From assembly GCF_000758545.1 (NCBI RefSeq), contig NZ_CP009279.1, positions 4,278,001 to 4,342,000 of the forward strand: 64,000 nucleotides of DNA. Reading direction: 5' to 3'. The notes beneath the pieces were generated by a model. The model did no database searches and had not been told where the DNA came from. It worked only from the letters and a program-made list of their open reading frames with translations. Made by a program: the position numbers and the translations under genes. Position 1 is the stretch's first letter. Every line of letters starts with the position of its first letter. Origin of the DNA: Paenibacillus sp. FSL H7-0737. Lineage in GTDB: Bacteria; Bacillota; Bacilli; Paenibacillales; Paenibacillaceae. Below, piece by piece: positions 34,242 to 43,446 of this stretch.

Positions 34242-35566
34242 CTAGCTGATACTTGATACACCTTTTCTCTCAACGAATCCCCAGCCCTCGTCATTATCAA
34301 AGTATTTAAACGTGCCTACGATATTCATATAAAGCAGCAGATTTCGATAGGTTAGTAATTCAAATTGGCTAAACAAAAACATCCTAATATAATCTTTAAC
34401 TGAATAATTGCTGCCATATTTTTTGCATAAATAGAGTGAAATCCCGATTTGCAGTGCATTAATGACAATAACAGACAACAAGAGAATAACTGCCTTAAAT
34501 AAATTTGTACCTTGAAAGAGCGATTGTATGAGATAAAAAACGCTTGTAAATGCTGTTAATGTACCTAGAACAAAACCATCAATAGCAAAAAGAGACTGAC
34601 GCCAACGCTAAACTTTCGCGATAATTTAGACCAATAGATTAATATGCAATCTACAAAAGCTTTTTGCCAGCGTATTCTTTGTTTATAAAAGTTACTTAAG
34701 TTTTCTGGGCATTCCGTGTAGCATACGGCTTCTGGCGCGTAGACGAGCTTCTTATTCAAGTTATTCGCTTTAATGAACTCGTGAATTTTCAAGGTAATAT
34801 CAATATCTTCGCCTACAGTACTTCTAAACCCGTTAACGTCCACCAATATACTCTTATAAAAAGCACCAAATGCGCCTGAAATAACGACAATTGAATTAAA
34901 AACGGATTGTGTTAGTTTTCTAACATAAAATCCATGGATGTAGCTGATAACTTGGCTTTTTATAATACCTTTACCAGTAAATTTATCTTGGATAACTCCG
35001 TTTCTTTTCTCAGCGCCCTGTACGATCTTTACCGTGCCACCTAAGGCGATGATCTTATCATCTTGAAAATATTGATTTACATATTTAAGAGAGTTTATTT
35101 CCAGCATGCTATCTGCATCCAGCGTGATAACAACATCAGAATTCGCACAATCGATGCCGGCGTTAAGAGAATCTGCCTTTCCGCCATTTAATTTATCAAT
35201 TACAAATATTTTTTCATATTTCTCCGAAAAATAAATTCCTTTTATAGCAGCGTATGAAAGCTTACCCTCTGCTTCTCTATCACTTATCGATAAATCCAAA
35301 AGCTCATTTAATTTTTGAAACGTCTTATCCTTTGAACCATCATTAATAATGATGACTTCATAATTACAGTAATTTAGGCCCTCCATTGCATCTATGCAAT
35401 TCTTAATAGTGAGCTCCTCGTTATAAGCAGGAACTAAAACGGAAATCGATTTTTCATCACAATCGTTATTCAACTTCTTAACTTTACTGAAAAATAAAGG
35501 GATGACTGTGTAAAGAGTTTGAAACCCAATAAAAATGAAGGTTAACAAATAAAAAAAGTATTGCAT
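34242..35566 (-). pseudogene. IcaA-like GT2 glycosyltransferase interrupted by a homopolymer frameshift
   Basis: The first 333 codons (to 34565) are a processive GT2: SISVLVPAYNEELTIKNCID, VIIINDGSKDKT, VVITLDADSMLE, then STVGEDIDITLKIHE and QRIRWQKAFVDC, i.e. the D, DxD, TED-like and QxxRW motifs. The frame ends at a stop after a run of five A on the plus strand (34587-34591). One extra base there would continue as AIDGFVLGTLTAFTSVFYLI, then VINALQIGISLYLC and MNIVGTFKYFDNDEGWGFVE, the conserved C-terminal end, to 34242. The full protein would be about 440 residues, as in IcaA/PgaC. It is either inactive, phase-variable or a sequencing slip. Confidence 0.82.
34587..34591 (-). repeat. A5/T5 tract at the frameshift point
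   Basis: The five-base homopolymer (T on the coding strand) lies exactly where the GT2 reading frame changes; six T would restore it. Confidence 0.7.
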
Positions 35567-35716
35567 CTCCTCACTCCTTTTTATCTATCTAAAGCTTATA
35601 ATTCTATGAATTGAACTGTTCTCCAGACAGTTAATCCCACACTAATTTCAATCACTTACATCCTTTGTTAGTAATTCCAACTAATAATAGTAAATAAAAC
35701 CAAAAATAGCAACCTT

Positions 35717-35730
35717 TGAAAGCGTTGTTA
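35717..35730 (+). promoter_or_regulatory. cre-like CcpA box
   Basis: TGAAAGCGTTGTTA matches TGWAANCGNTNWCA with one mismatch. It lies about 150 bases upstream of the GT2 start and may exert catabolite control on the EPS-like operon. Confidence 0.45.
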
Positions 35731-35988
35731 TTGTAATTTTCTGAATAATATATAGTTTCCCTCTTTATTTTACATACAGTAGTTTTCATTTTTCATTACA
35801 AAAAAAGAAGAAAATTAAAAGAGAGATGAATTAAGAAAATGGTATATTAATCGTTTGATCATAATTTAAAGTAAATCTTTCAAATTTCAAGAATTATATG
35901 GAAAGATAGGGGGAATGTAGATCAGGTTCCGAGGAAGTCATTTCATACTAAAAACAGTTTATTTTTTCTCATTTAATCCTAATTTTGG

Positions 35989-36043
35989 TAGACAAATACC
36001 ATTTATTTGCATATAATCACTGTGGTGTTATAACAATTGTTAT
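35989..36043 (+). promoter_or_regulatory. LPMO promoter with start-site palindrome
   Basis: TAGACA (35989-35994), a 17-base spacer and TATAAT (36012-36017) form a strong sigma-A promoter. The perfect palindrome ATAACAATTGTTAT (36030-36043) lies just past the expected start site, the classic place for a repressor operator. Confidence 0.65.
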
Positions 36044-36221
36044 CATTCAATGAATTTAGCCCTACGCACCTTTTTCTCTTACCTTTCATGTCGATATATG
36101 AGCTCTTTGTGAGTTTATATAAATACGTTCAACAAAGAAAGGAGTTGTAATTGAGACAAGACGTTCGGTTCTGAATGTAACATTCGTTCGTAGTGCATAT
36201 TTCAAAAAAAGGAGGAATAAA

Positions 36222-37571
36222 ATGTCATTTATTCGCATTTCTCATTCACCTAGGGTAAAGTTGTTAGCTTATGGGAGTATGATCTTGATTTTTTCATTGG
36301 TTGTAATGTTATTCCCGGAAAGATCCTTTTCTCACGGTTATGTTGAAGGACCTGCTAGCCGGGCTGCACTCTGTAAATCCGGACAAAATACAGATTGTGG
36401 CCCGATTGTTTATGAGCCCCAAAGTCTAGAGGCACCAAAGGGGTTCCCTGCTGCAGGACCAGCAGACGGGAAGATTGCAAGCGCTAACGGAGCTTTTCCT
36501 AAGCTTGATGAACAATCAGCTACACGCTGGTCTAAAGTCAATATATCTGCCGGACAAAATACATTCACTTGGAAACTGACTGCCGCTCATTCAACGGCCA
36601 GCTGGAAATACTATATTACAAAGCCCGACTGGAATCCTAACGCCGCTCTTACTCGGGACTCATTCGACCTGACTCCTTTCTATTCGGTGAACTATGGAGG
36701 TGTACAGCCACCCTTCACTTACTCAGACACGTTTAACGTTCCGGAACGTAGTGGATACCACGTCATCTTGGCTGTGTGGGAAGTCGCAGATACTCCGAAC
36801 GCCTTCTATAATGTCATTGATGTCAACTTTAGCGGAAGCAACCCTGTCGATACCCAAGCTCCTTCCGCACCAGCAGCTTTGACGGCAACTGCAAAAACAT
36901 CCACCAGCGTTTCCTTAGCCTGGAACGCATCCACGGATAATACCGGTGTAACAGGGTACCAAGTATTTAACGGAACTTCATTGGTTGCAACCGTATCCGG
37001 CACTACATTAAATCACACCGTATCTGGATTAACCGCGAATACTGCCTATACCTTTAGTGTCAAGGCAAAAGACGCTGCTGGAAATGTCTCAAGTGGAAGC
37101 AATTCCGTCAGTGTTACTACTAATGCACCCGTTGGTAATGATACGGAAGCACCCACAGCCCCCGGCGGCTTACATGTTATGGGGACACCAACATCCTCCA
37201 GCATTCAGTTAATGTGGAATCCGTCAACGGATAATGTTGGTGTTACAGGCTACCGTATTTATAGAGGAACGACATTAATCACCACTGTACCTGGCTCCAC
37301 AACGGATTATATGGTAACAGGTCTTAGCGCCGGTGCAACATATACGTTCAATGTACATGCCTTCGACGCCGCAGGCAATCAATCAGTGGCCAGCACCATC
37401 AATGGCACAACCGCTACAGCCTCTACAGCCCCAGCTTGGGCACCCAATACCCCTTACACAGTCGGTATATTGGTAACCTACGATGGTTCTGTGTATGAAT
37501 GTCGTCAAGCCCATACATCGTTAACCGGTTGGGAGCCTGCTAATTCCCCGGCGCTATGGTTGTTAAAGTAA
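36222..37571 (+). CDS. AA10 lytic polysaccharide monooxygenase with two FnIII domains and CBM5/12
   Basis: A 449-residue secreted copper enzyme that oxidatively cleaves chitin (or cellulose). The signal peptide ends before His38 (SFS-HGYVEG), which becomes the N-terminal copper ligand; the second ligand is His123 in [13 protein letters not shown]. The AA10 domain spans about 38-205, ending [11 protein letters not shown]. Two fibronectin III repeats follow (about 213-300 and 308-395; [19 protein letters not shown] and [20 protein letters not shown]). The C-terminal CBM5/12 (about 400-449) shows [20 protein letters not shown] and [10 protein letters not shown]. This layout is the common chitin-active one in Bacilli. 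The start follows AAGGAGGAATAAA-ATG. Confidence 0.95.
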   Translation: MSFIRISHSPRVKLLAYGSMILIFSLVVMLFPERSFSHGYVEGPASRAALCKSGQNTDCGPIVYEPQSLEAPKGFPAAGPADGKIASANGAFPKLDEQSATRWSKVNISAGQNTFTWKLTAAHSTASWKYYITKPDWNPNAALTRDSFDLTPFYSVNYGGVQPPFTYSDTFNVPERSGYHVILAVWEVADTPNAFYNVIDVNFSGSNPVDTQAPSAPAALTATAKTSTSVSLAWNASTDNTGVTGYQVFNGTSLVATVSGTTLNHTVSGLTANTAYTFSVKAKDAAGNVSSGSNSVSVTTNAPVGNDTEAPTAPGGLHVMGTPTSSSIQLMWNPSTDNVGVTGYRIYRGTTLITTVPGSTTDYMVTGLSAGATYTFNVHAFDAAGNQSVASTINGTTATASTAPAWAPNTPYTVGILVTYDGSVYECRQAHTSLTGWEPANSPALWLLK

Positions 37572-37604
37572 TGTTGTAATAAAAACATTAAATACCTAAA
37601 TCTT

Positions 37605-37648
37605 AAAAAACCACGAGATACAGTGAAACTGTACTTCGTGGTTTTTTA
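37605..37648 (+). terminator. terminator of the LPMO gene
   Basis: AAAAAACCACGA / TTCGTGGTTTTTT forms a strong stem with a T-run, about 40 bases after the LPMO stop. Confidence 0.85.
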
Positions 37649-37821
37649 CTGTTTCGATCATATCGTTCAATTACCTTTTCACAAATTTTGGCACTCGTAC
37701 ATGGCCGACAATTTTCATGATAAACTAACGTTAAATATTAACTTACCTCATTACAACTGCTGGCTGGGCTTAGTAATATTTCCATATTAAAATCGGAGGG
37801 AATACATGAAAACATTTATAC

Positions 37822-37949
37822 TCAAATGGAACCAATTGAGCCTGGTAAAACAAATACACTCGGAACGGTTACGGTGAGATTGATATAGCTTCCTACAGCA
37901 TCCATAACCCCTACAGCCTTCAATCCGGAGGCATAGTACTTGTTTATAA
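37822..37949 (-). pseudogene. decayed second carbohydrate-binding module of the beta-helix protein
   Basis: Past the stop at 37950, another minus-strand frame reads LIINKYYASGLKAVGVMDAV and GSYINLTVTVPSV before a stop at 37822. This repeats the CBM segment ANKNYASFGKAVAVMNSVGS FAEVTIDVP of the upstream gene. A one-base frame shift after GTVEPLVEA separates them. A tandem module therefore existed and is now out of frame and truncated. Confidence 0.7.
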
Positions 37950-39785
37950 TCAGGGCGCCTCCACCAACGGTTCAACGGTTCCGCTTTCCATCTCCACATG
38001 GATAGGCTTTAAAGTTACCTCAAGATAGTCAAGGTCTGCTGTGTAGAGGTCATTGGAATCCTTTTGGATTTTAATTTTGTTGGTCCCCGCTTGCAGGTTT
38101 ACCGTTCCGACGCCAGATACTTTCTTCCATGAGGAGGCAGACTGGTCCCATCCAGCATTTGTCTTGGGGAATGATGCCTGGAACTTATAAATTCCATTTA
38201 CATAGACGCTTTGGGCGGCATCCGCCCCCGATCCGTTCGCATAGGCAATATCCAGTATATAGTCTCCGGCTACAGGCACATCTATTGTAACTTCCGCGAA
38301 ACTCCCTACACTGTTCATAACGGCCACAGCTTTTCCAAAGGATGCATAATTCTTATTGGCGGCAATTGGCCCATTCAATTGACCATTTTCAAATTCATAG
38401 TGCTTCCCGGATGTCCCATTCAACACTTGAACTTTCCCAGAGCCTGTAACATTAGCAGCGGAAGTATTGGCGACCAAATTGCCTTTATAATATACGTTGT
38501 CAAATCTTACATAATATTTATCACTAAGATAGCCTCCAGTGGTTTTATCAAAGTATACATTCTTCAGGTTGAAATTTTTATTGGAGGATACATTCAGGTC
38601 AAAATACAGCAAGTTGTCCCTAGTCGAACCCGGCTCGGTATAGAGATTTTCGATCGTAAAATTATCGATATTGTCCTGAATTTTACCCCATATGCTTCCC
38701 AGTACATTTGTTTGCTTTATGGCATAGAAGTTAGTAATGCGAACAGTTCCAATCGAGCTGGTATCCTCGCCCGGCTTAGTTCCCTCAATTCCCTGAGCGA
38801 AGATGGCTGAAGTTTGAGCAATGCCGGCATGTTCGGGGAAATAAGCAATGTAATTATCGATCGTTACATTATCGGTTTTGCCCCACCAGCCAATGACAAG
38901 ATTATTATCACCGGATACACTGAAGAAATTCTTAACATCTACCCCATTATTTCCACCAAGCGATAAACCGTCAGAGCATCTAGCATCGCTAATAACTTTA
39001 ACATTGTCTATGGACACATTGTCCGTATTGCGTACAACCAGTTGATGGATCAGATTGTCGTTAAAATTTCGTACCAGGATGAAATCCCGCAACTCAACAT
39101 TGTTGGATTTATAGAATACCATGTTGTTTTCAAACTCTGATTCATTCGGATTCACACCTGTATCATAGGCAACAACAATTCCTGGGCCCAGAATTTTTAG
39201 GTTGGAATTGTTAGCGGTATCAATTCTGGCATGCAGAACAGCTCCCGGCATGAGGAAAATCGTCTGATTGTCCTGCATCGTGAGTTCATTATTAGCGGGA
39301 TAATGCGCCCCTGCTTGATAGACGATTGCACCGGCAGGAGGCGTCGCTACAGGCGGATCCCCGAACAAGAAAAGCTCTTTATTCGGATCGTTGTCGATCC
39401 GAATAATAATTTTGCTTTTTTTATAATCGTTTAACGTGAACTGAAGCTGGTTGGCCGCCGGTTTAGTATACGTTATTCCGTATTGGGAAGGCATAATATT
39501 AGCTGATGTGAAATTGGACTTGTACTGTACCTTAACAGTCACCGTACCCGTGAATGCGAAGCTGGTAACTGCTTTGGGGGTAGCGGCCATTCCCGGTGCA
39601 GTCCATACGGGTGATGAAGTGTTTTCGACCCACACCTGAAAATCGCTGTTTGAAGCGAGACTTGCGGGAAACGGATAGACTGTACTAGTTCCTGCTGCTT
39701 CGGCTTGCCGGACATAACCGACTGTAAACGCTACCAAAAAAGATAAAAAAAACATCCAATAAAACCTATTCTTAGCCCAAGTCAT
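37950..39785 (-). CDS. secreted right-handed beta-helix glycosidase/lyase with CBM6/35-like module
   Basis: A 611-residue secreted protein. The signal peptide is at about 1-31 (FLSFLVAFTVGYV to AEA). An N-terminal beta-sandwich (about 35-170) is followed by a parallel beta-helix (about 175-450). The helix has coils such as NVELRDFILVRNFNDNLIHQ, NVSIDNVKVISDARCSDGLS and FFSVSGDNNLVIGWWGK; the Asp-rich DARCSDG and SGDNN positions resemble the catalytic region of GH28/GH49-type enzymes. A CBM6/35-like module (about 460-600) ends the protein. The substrate (pectin, dextran or other) cannot be fixed. It is the last gene of the locus controlled by the YesM/YesN pair. Confidence 0.75.
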   Translation of the reverse strand: MTWAKNRFYWMFFLSFLVAFTVGYVRQAEAAGTSTVYPFPASLASNSDFQVWVENTSSPVWTAPGMAATPKAVTSFAFTGTVTVKVQYKSNFTSANIMPSQYGITYTKPAANQLQFTLNDYKKSKIIIRIDNDPNKELFLFGDPPVATPPAGAIVYQAGAHYPANNELTMQDNQTIFLMPGAVLHARIDTANNSNLKILGPGIVVAYDTGVNPNESEFENNMVFYKSNNVELRDFILVRNFNDNLIHQLVVRNTDNVSIDNVKVISDARCSDGLSLGGNNGVDVKNFFSVSGDNNLVIGWWGKTDNVTIDNYIAYFPEHAGIAQTSAIFAQGIEGTKPGEDTSSIGTVRITNFYAIKQTNVLGSIWGKIQDNIDNFTIENLYTEPGSTRDNLLYFDLNVSSNKNFNLKNVYFDKTTGGYLSDKYYVRFDNVYYKGNLVANTSAANVTGSGKVQVLNGTSGKHYEFENGQLNGPIAANKNYASFGKAVAVMNSVGSFAEVTIDVPVAGDYILDIAYANGSGADAAQSVYVNGIYKFQASFPKTNAGWDQSASSWKKVSGVGTVNLQAGTNKIKIQKDSNDLYTADLDYLEVTLKPIHVEMESGTVEPLVEAP

Positions 39786-39923
39786 TTTTTCTCCTCCTCT
39801 AAACTTGTGTTGTAGGGGACTACAATCTGAATATTAGCAACACTGCCTGTAAAAAAGAATGGAAAATTTCAAGAAAGCGTGCCATATTTATTGAAATCGC
39901 ATTTATTGTTGTTAAAAATAAAC

Positions 39924-41504
39924 CTACATGTGGAATATGCTTTTTTCTTTATATTCCTTAGGTGTAATTCCCACATTTTTCTTAAATACCTTGCTGAAAT
40001 ACTTCTCATCATTGAATCCGGTTTTGGTTGCGACCTCGTACACTTTGAACTGGGGATCTATTAGGTATTCCATTGCCTTGTTTATTCTGACATTCACAAT
40101 ATAATCGGTTAAGGATATGCCCTCCTCCTTTTTGAACAATACACTGAAGTAGGAAGGATTCATGGAAACCTGATTTGCCAGCATATCGAGATTGATTACC
40201 TTGTGGAAATTCTTCTGGATGAATAGTTTGACAAGCGCAATTGATTTATTGTCTCCTGATTTTGTTCCTTCTTTATGGTCATAGGTACTTATCAATACTA
40301 AAGTATCAATAAAGCGCTTATTGGCCGCCGGTAAAGAAGTACATTCCTCCAGTTCCTCCACGAATTGATAGATGTTATTAGCCATAAAAACAGCGGCCTT
40401 TTCGGAACCGTTTATACCGGACCCCACCTGTATAAGCAAGCTGCAAAGCTTGTCCTGGTATTCCTTCACCGTTACCATTCCTTTTATACTTGTCTCATTG
40501 CACCTCTGATTGATGAAGACTTCCAGCCTCCCGGTGTCCATCATTCTGAGCATGGATATCATTTGGGTAATATCAGATTCGTTAAAGTGCAACCTGTCAG
40601 CGAGTTTAGGCAGTTCATCTGCAAAATAAATATTCCCTTCGCCGTATACCAATTTTTCCATGAAGGCGGCTTTGGCCTGCCTAAACAGCGTGTACAGAGG
40701 CACAGATTTACTGCTAATACCGCTGACTCCCCAGTTTACTCGAAGCCCTTTTTCCCGGAGATATTCATTCATTTCGTTTAATGAGGCTCGAAGTTCTCTC
40801 AAACCGTCTCCTTTTTTTATGTTGATGATAGAGATCACACTGTTTTTCACATGCGGAACAGATAGTACCTGAGGAAACATTGCCACCAGCTTACTGCCGA
40901 GCATAGTTGCAGGGAGAATACTTCCCTGTCCGGCATCTGAAAAAAGTTGCAGGTGGGTAAACTGTGCATATAAAATGATGAAATGCGGGCAAGGCATTTC
41001 AATCCTTCGTTCGGATAAAAACATTTGAAAGACCTCATCGCTCCCACCAGCGCTTAGCAGCATATCTTTAAGCATATTCCCATCTGTCTCGGAGAGGCTC
41101 CCAGGAGGCAGTTCTTCCGTTCCCTTTTCCTGGTCCAGATCGTCCAAAGCCCTCTTCAGGGCAGCCTCCAGATCCTGTCTCTTGATCGGTTTGAGCAAAT
41201 ACTCGGTAACCTTAAAACGAATAGCTTCCCTGGCATATTCAAATTCACTGTAGCCGCTGAAAATAATAACCCGGCTATCAGCACCTATATCCCTTATTTT
41301 TTTAAGAAATTCAATACCGTCCATATGAGGCATTTGAATATCGACTATAATAATATCCGGCTTGTGTTTCTCATATATTGCCAAAGCTTGGACTCCATTT
41401 TCGGCTTCCACCACTTCCCTGAACGAGAACCCAAGATCGTCGATAATCACTCGCAACCCTTTTCTAATGATGTTCTCATCATCTACGATCAATAATGAAT
41501 ACAC
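39924..41504 (-). CDS. YesN-type response regulator (receiver plus AraC helix-turn-helix)
   Basis: About 526 residues. The receiver (1-120) has the acidic pair in LLIVDDENIIRKG, phospho-acceptor Asp55 in IIIVDIQMPHMDG and Lys in YLLKPIKRQ. A central linker domain of about 280 residues follows. The AraC DNA-binding domain is C-terminal: LDMLANQVSMNPSYFSVLFK and VYEVATKTGFNDEKYFSKVF. I choose GTG 41504 because AAGGAGG (41518-41512) sits 7 bases upstream; the ATG at 41510 is only one base from that site. The kinase gene upstream ends at 41521. Such regulators activate neighbouring sugar-uptake operons. Confidence 0.93.
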   Translation of the reverse strand: MYSLLIVDDENIIRKGLRVIIDDLGFSFREVVEAENGVQALAIYEKHKPDIIIVDIQMPHMDGIEFLKKIRDIGADSRVIIFSGYSEFEYAREAIRFKVTEYLLKPIKRQDLEAALKRALDDLDQEKGTEELPPGSLSETDGNMLKDMLLSAGGSDEVFQMFLSERRIEMPCPHFIILYAQFTHLQLFSDAGQGSILPATMLGSKLVAMFPQVLSVPHVKNSVISIINIKKGDGLRELRASLNEMNEYLREKGLRVNWGVSGISSKSVPLYTLFRQAKAAFMEKLVYGEGNIYFADELPKLADRLHFNESDITQMISMLRMMDTGRLEVFINQRCNETSIKGMVTVKEYQDKLCSLLIQVGSGINGSEKAAVFMANNIYQFVEELEECTSLPAANKRFIDTLVLISTYDHKEGTKSGDNKSIALVKLFIQKNFHKVINLDMLANQVSMNPSYFSVLFKKEEGISLTDYIVNVRINKAMEYLIDPQFKVYEVATKTGFNDEKYFSKVFKKNVGITPKEYKEKSIFHM

Positions 41505-41520
41505 GTTCATCCCTCCTTGG

Positions 41521-43326
41521 TTAATCAATAACCGGAATGCTGATATAAATTCGGGTTCCTTCCCTCATTTCACTTTCAATCTCTATACCATAGCAGCTTC
41601 CATACGCCAGCTTAAGCCGGTCATTGACATTGGACAGACCGATTCCGTTCTCACCTGGGGATAACCTGTTTTTATGGTTGTTTTCCAACCGTTCTCTCAA
41701 GGCTCTGAGCTTCCCGGGCTCAATGCCGTTCCCATTATCGCAAATTGTGAATCGGATATTATTTTGGTATACCTCGGCCGAAATTTTGATGACACATTGA
41801 CCATCAAAGTTGCGAAACCCGTGGAGGATTGCATTCTCTACGATCGGCTGAAGGATCAGCTTCAGCATCTTTAACGAATATATCTGCTCTGCAATCGAGC
41901 ATACCAGCTCCAATCGGCCGTTCATCATCAAATTCTGCAAACTGCAATAGCTCCTGATTTGTTCGATTTCTTCCGTTATCAGGACCAGCCTGTTGTCTTT
42001 TGTCAAATTGTAGCGGACCATAGCGCCCAATGAGGTTAACGCATCGGAGATTTCCCTTTCCCTGTTGATCTCGGCCATCATCTTGATGGTCTCCAGCGTA
42101 TTATACAGAAAGTGGGGATTCACCTGGTTCTCAAGCGCTTTCAACAGCGCATCCTTCTGAAGAATTTCCGTTTTGTATACCGTCTCGATCAGTTCATTTA
42201 TCCTGTTAAGCATTCTATTAAAATCCTTGCCGAGCTCGTCAATTTCATCATTCCCTTCAATTACCACTTGGGTATTCAGGTTGCCCTTCTGGACGCTCCT
42301 CATGACCTTTACGAGCCTTTTTATTTTCTTCATCAGTTTTCTGGAAAAAACATAGGAGATGAGAATCATCAAGATAAGTGCGGCTACGAGACAAACTACG
42401 AAGGTGTTTCGCGCTTTCGTGGTTTCTTGGATAACTAGATTCTGAGGAAACATTCCAATAATTCTGTAGTTAGGATTCTCTAAAGTCTGGATTTCCGTCA
42501 GAAAGGACTGGCTTCCCACCTTCGTAACGAAATTGGATGTACTTTGTTCAGCCTTGTTTAATTGGGAGGATAGCTGTGAGAGAACACCTGCCGGGTGATG
42601 ATTGGATTCATAGACCAGTTGACCTACGCTATCATATACGAACACGGCTCCCTGTTTGAACTCCTCCATCTTGCCGAGACCACCAAAAATAGCGTCAGGT
42701 GCAATAAAAATTTCCAGCAGCGTGTTTCTATCGTTGGTTGTATAGGATAACATAGGCACGAACAAGGAGATTTCCTGATCGCGAATCGCTGGGTTTTTGA
42801 CTTTGTCATAATCCAAAATACGGGCTTTGTGGAGATTCTCCCAGTATGGAGCGCTGTAAGTCGCCTGGATCGCTTCTTCAAACCATGCTTCGTTACCATA
42901 AGGCTTAGAATGGTAAATCCATTCATTCTGAAAGGTGTTGTCATTCGCAGTAAAGAACCGGAAGTGATACTCCGTAGTCTCCAGGCTGCGGACCCAATCC
43001 ATAAAAGAATTGAGGTAATGATAGGAAAAATCAATCTTGTTGGTATCGGACATATATAAATCATCAAAATATGAAATCAGCAAAGGGTATTGCGCAATTT
43101 GGCTCCCGAGTTTTCGGTAATCGTTAAAAATTTGATGCACATTCTCTTTTTCTTTTGCCAAGGCTTCCTTGAGGGCGGTCTTAGACTGATCCTCCACATA
43201 TTGGACAGACCGAATGTAGATAAAAACAGCCGACAAGGTTACGGGTATGAGAAGGACAAGCACAAAGGAAATCATGATCTTCCAAGTATAGCTGGTGTTT
43301 ACGGGTCCCCGAAGCATTCTTAACAT
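41521..43326 (-). CDS. YesM-type sensor histidine kinase
   Basis: About 601 residues, membrane-bound. Helix 1 is at about 18-40, a Cache-like external domain runs to about 300, and helix 2 (FVVCLVAALILMILISYVFS) is near 305. A HAMP domain (VMRSVQKGNLNTQVV) leads to the His_kinase domain with ALENQVNPHFLYNTLETIKM and HATPase boxes LILQPIVENAILHGF, ICDNGNGIEPGKL and GENGIGLSNVNDRLKL. ATG 43326 is chosen because GAGGG lies 7 bases upstream. It forms the partner of the YesN-like regulator and should sense an oligosaccharide or its binding protein. Confidence 0.93.
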   Translation of the reverse strand: MLRMLRGPVNTSYTWKIMISFVLVLLIPVTLSAVFIYIRSVQYVEDQSKTALKEALAKEKENVHQIFNDYRKLGSQIAQYPLLISYFDDLYMSDTNKIDFSYHYLNSFMDWVRSLETTEYHFRFFTANDNTFQNEWIYHSKPYGNEAWFEEAIQATYSAPYWENLHKARILDYDKVKNPAIRDQEISLFVPMLSYTTNDRNTLLEIFIAPDAIFGGLGKMEEFKQGAVFVYDSVGQLVYESNHHPAGVLSQLSSQLNKAEQSTSNFVTKVGSQSFLTEIQTLENPNYRIIGMFPQNLVIQETTKARNTFVVCLVAALILMILISYVFSRKLMKKIKRLVKVMRSVQKGNLNTQVVIEGNDEIDELGKDFNRMLNRINELIETVYKTEILQKDALLKALENQVNPHFLYNTLETIKMMAEINREREISDALTSLGAMVRYNLTKDNRLVLITEEIEQIRSYCSLQNLMMNGRLELVCSIAEQIYSLKMLKLILQPIVENAILHGFRNFDGQCVIKISAEVYQNNIRFTICDNGNGIEPGKLRALRERLENNHKNRLSPGENGIGLSNVNDRLKLAYGSCYGIEIESEMREGTRIYISIPVID

Positions 43327-43446
43327 AACTCGTCCCTCTCTGTCCCTCAATATCCACTGCCGCGACCGTATTTATTATATCAATACTTACTGAAATCGAC
43401 AAAAAATGAACATTTTTTGAGCTTTACTGCCCTCTTGCATGGGAGA

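Larger units (their letters stand above)
35567..36221. other. 655-bp regulatory interval between EPS-like operon and LPMO gene
   Basis: A divergent promoter region, very AT-rich. It holds the minus-strand leader with AAGGAG before the GT2 start, a cre-like box at 35717-35730, and the LPMO promoter plus palindrome at 35989-36043. The LPMO transcript would have a leader of nearly 200 bases. No extra gene is visible. Confidence 0.6.

Noticed and set aside
37787..37999. 70-codon minus-strand open frame
   Set aside because: The frame is rich in Trp/Arg/Cys and overlaps the decayed CBM, whose conserved residues are in another frame.
38211..38810. 199-codon open frame on the plus strand
   Set aside because: It lies wholly antisense to the beta-helix gene, has no ribosome-binding site and its translation lacks any recognisable domain.
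42624..43067. 147-codon minus-strand open frame
   Set aside because: It is an alternative frame within the YesM-like kinase gene without independent start signals.
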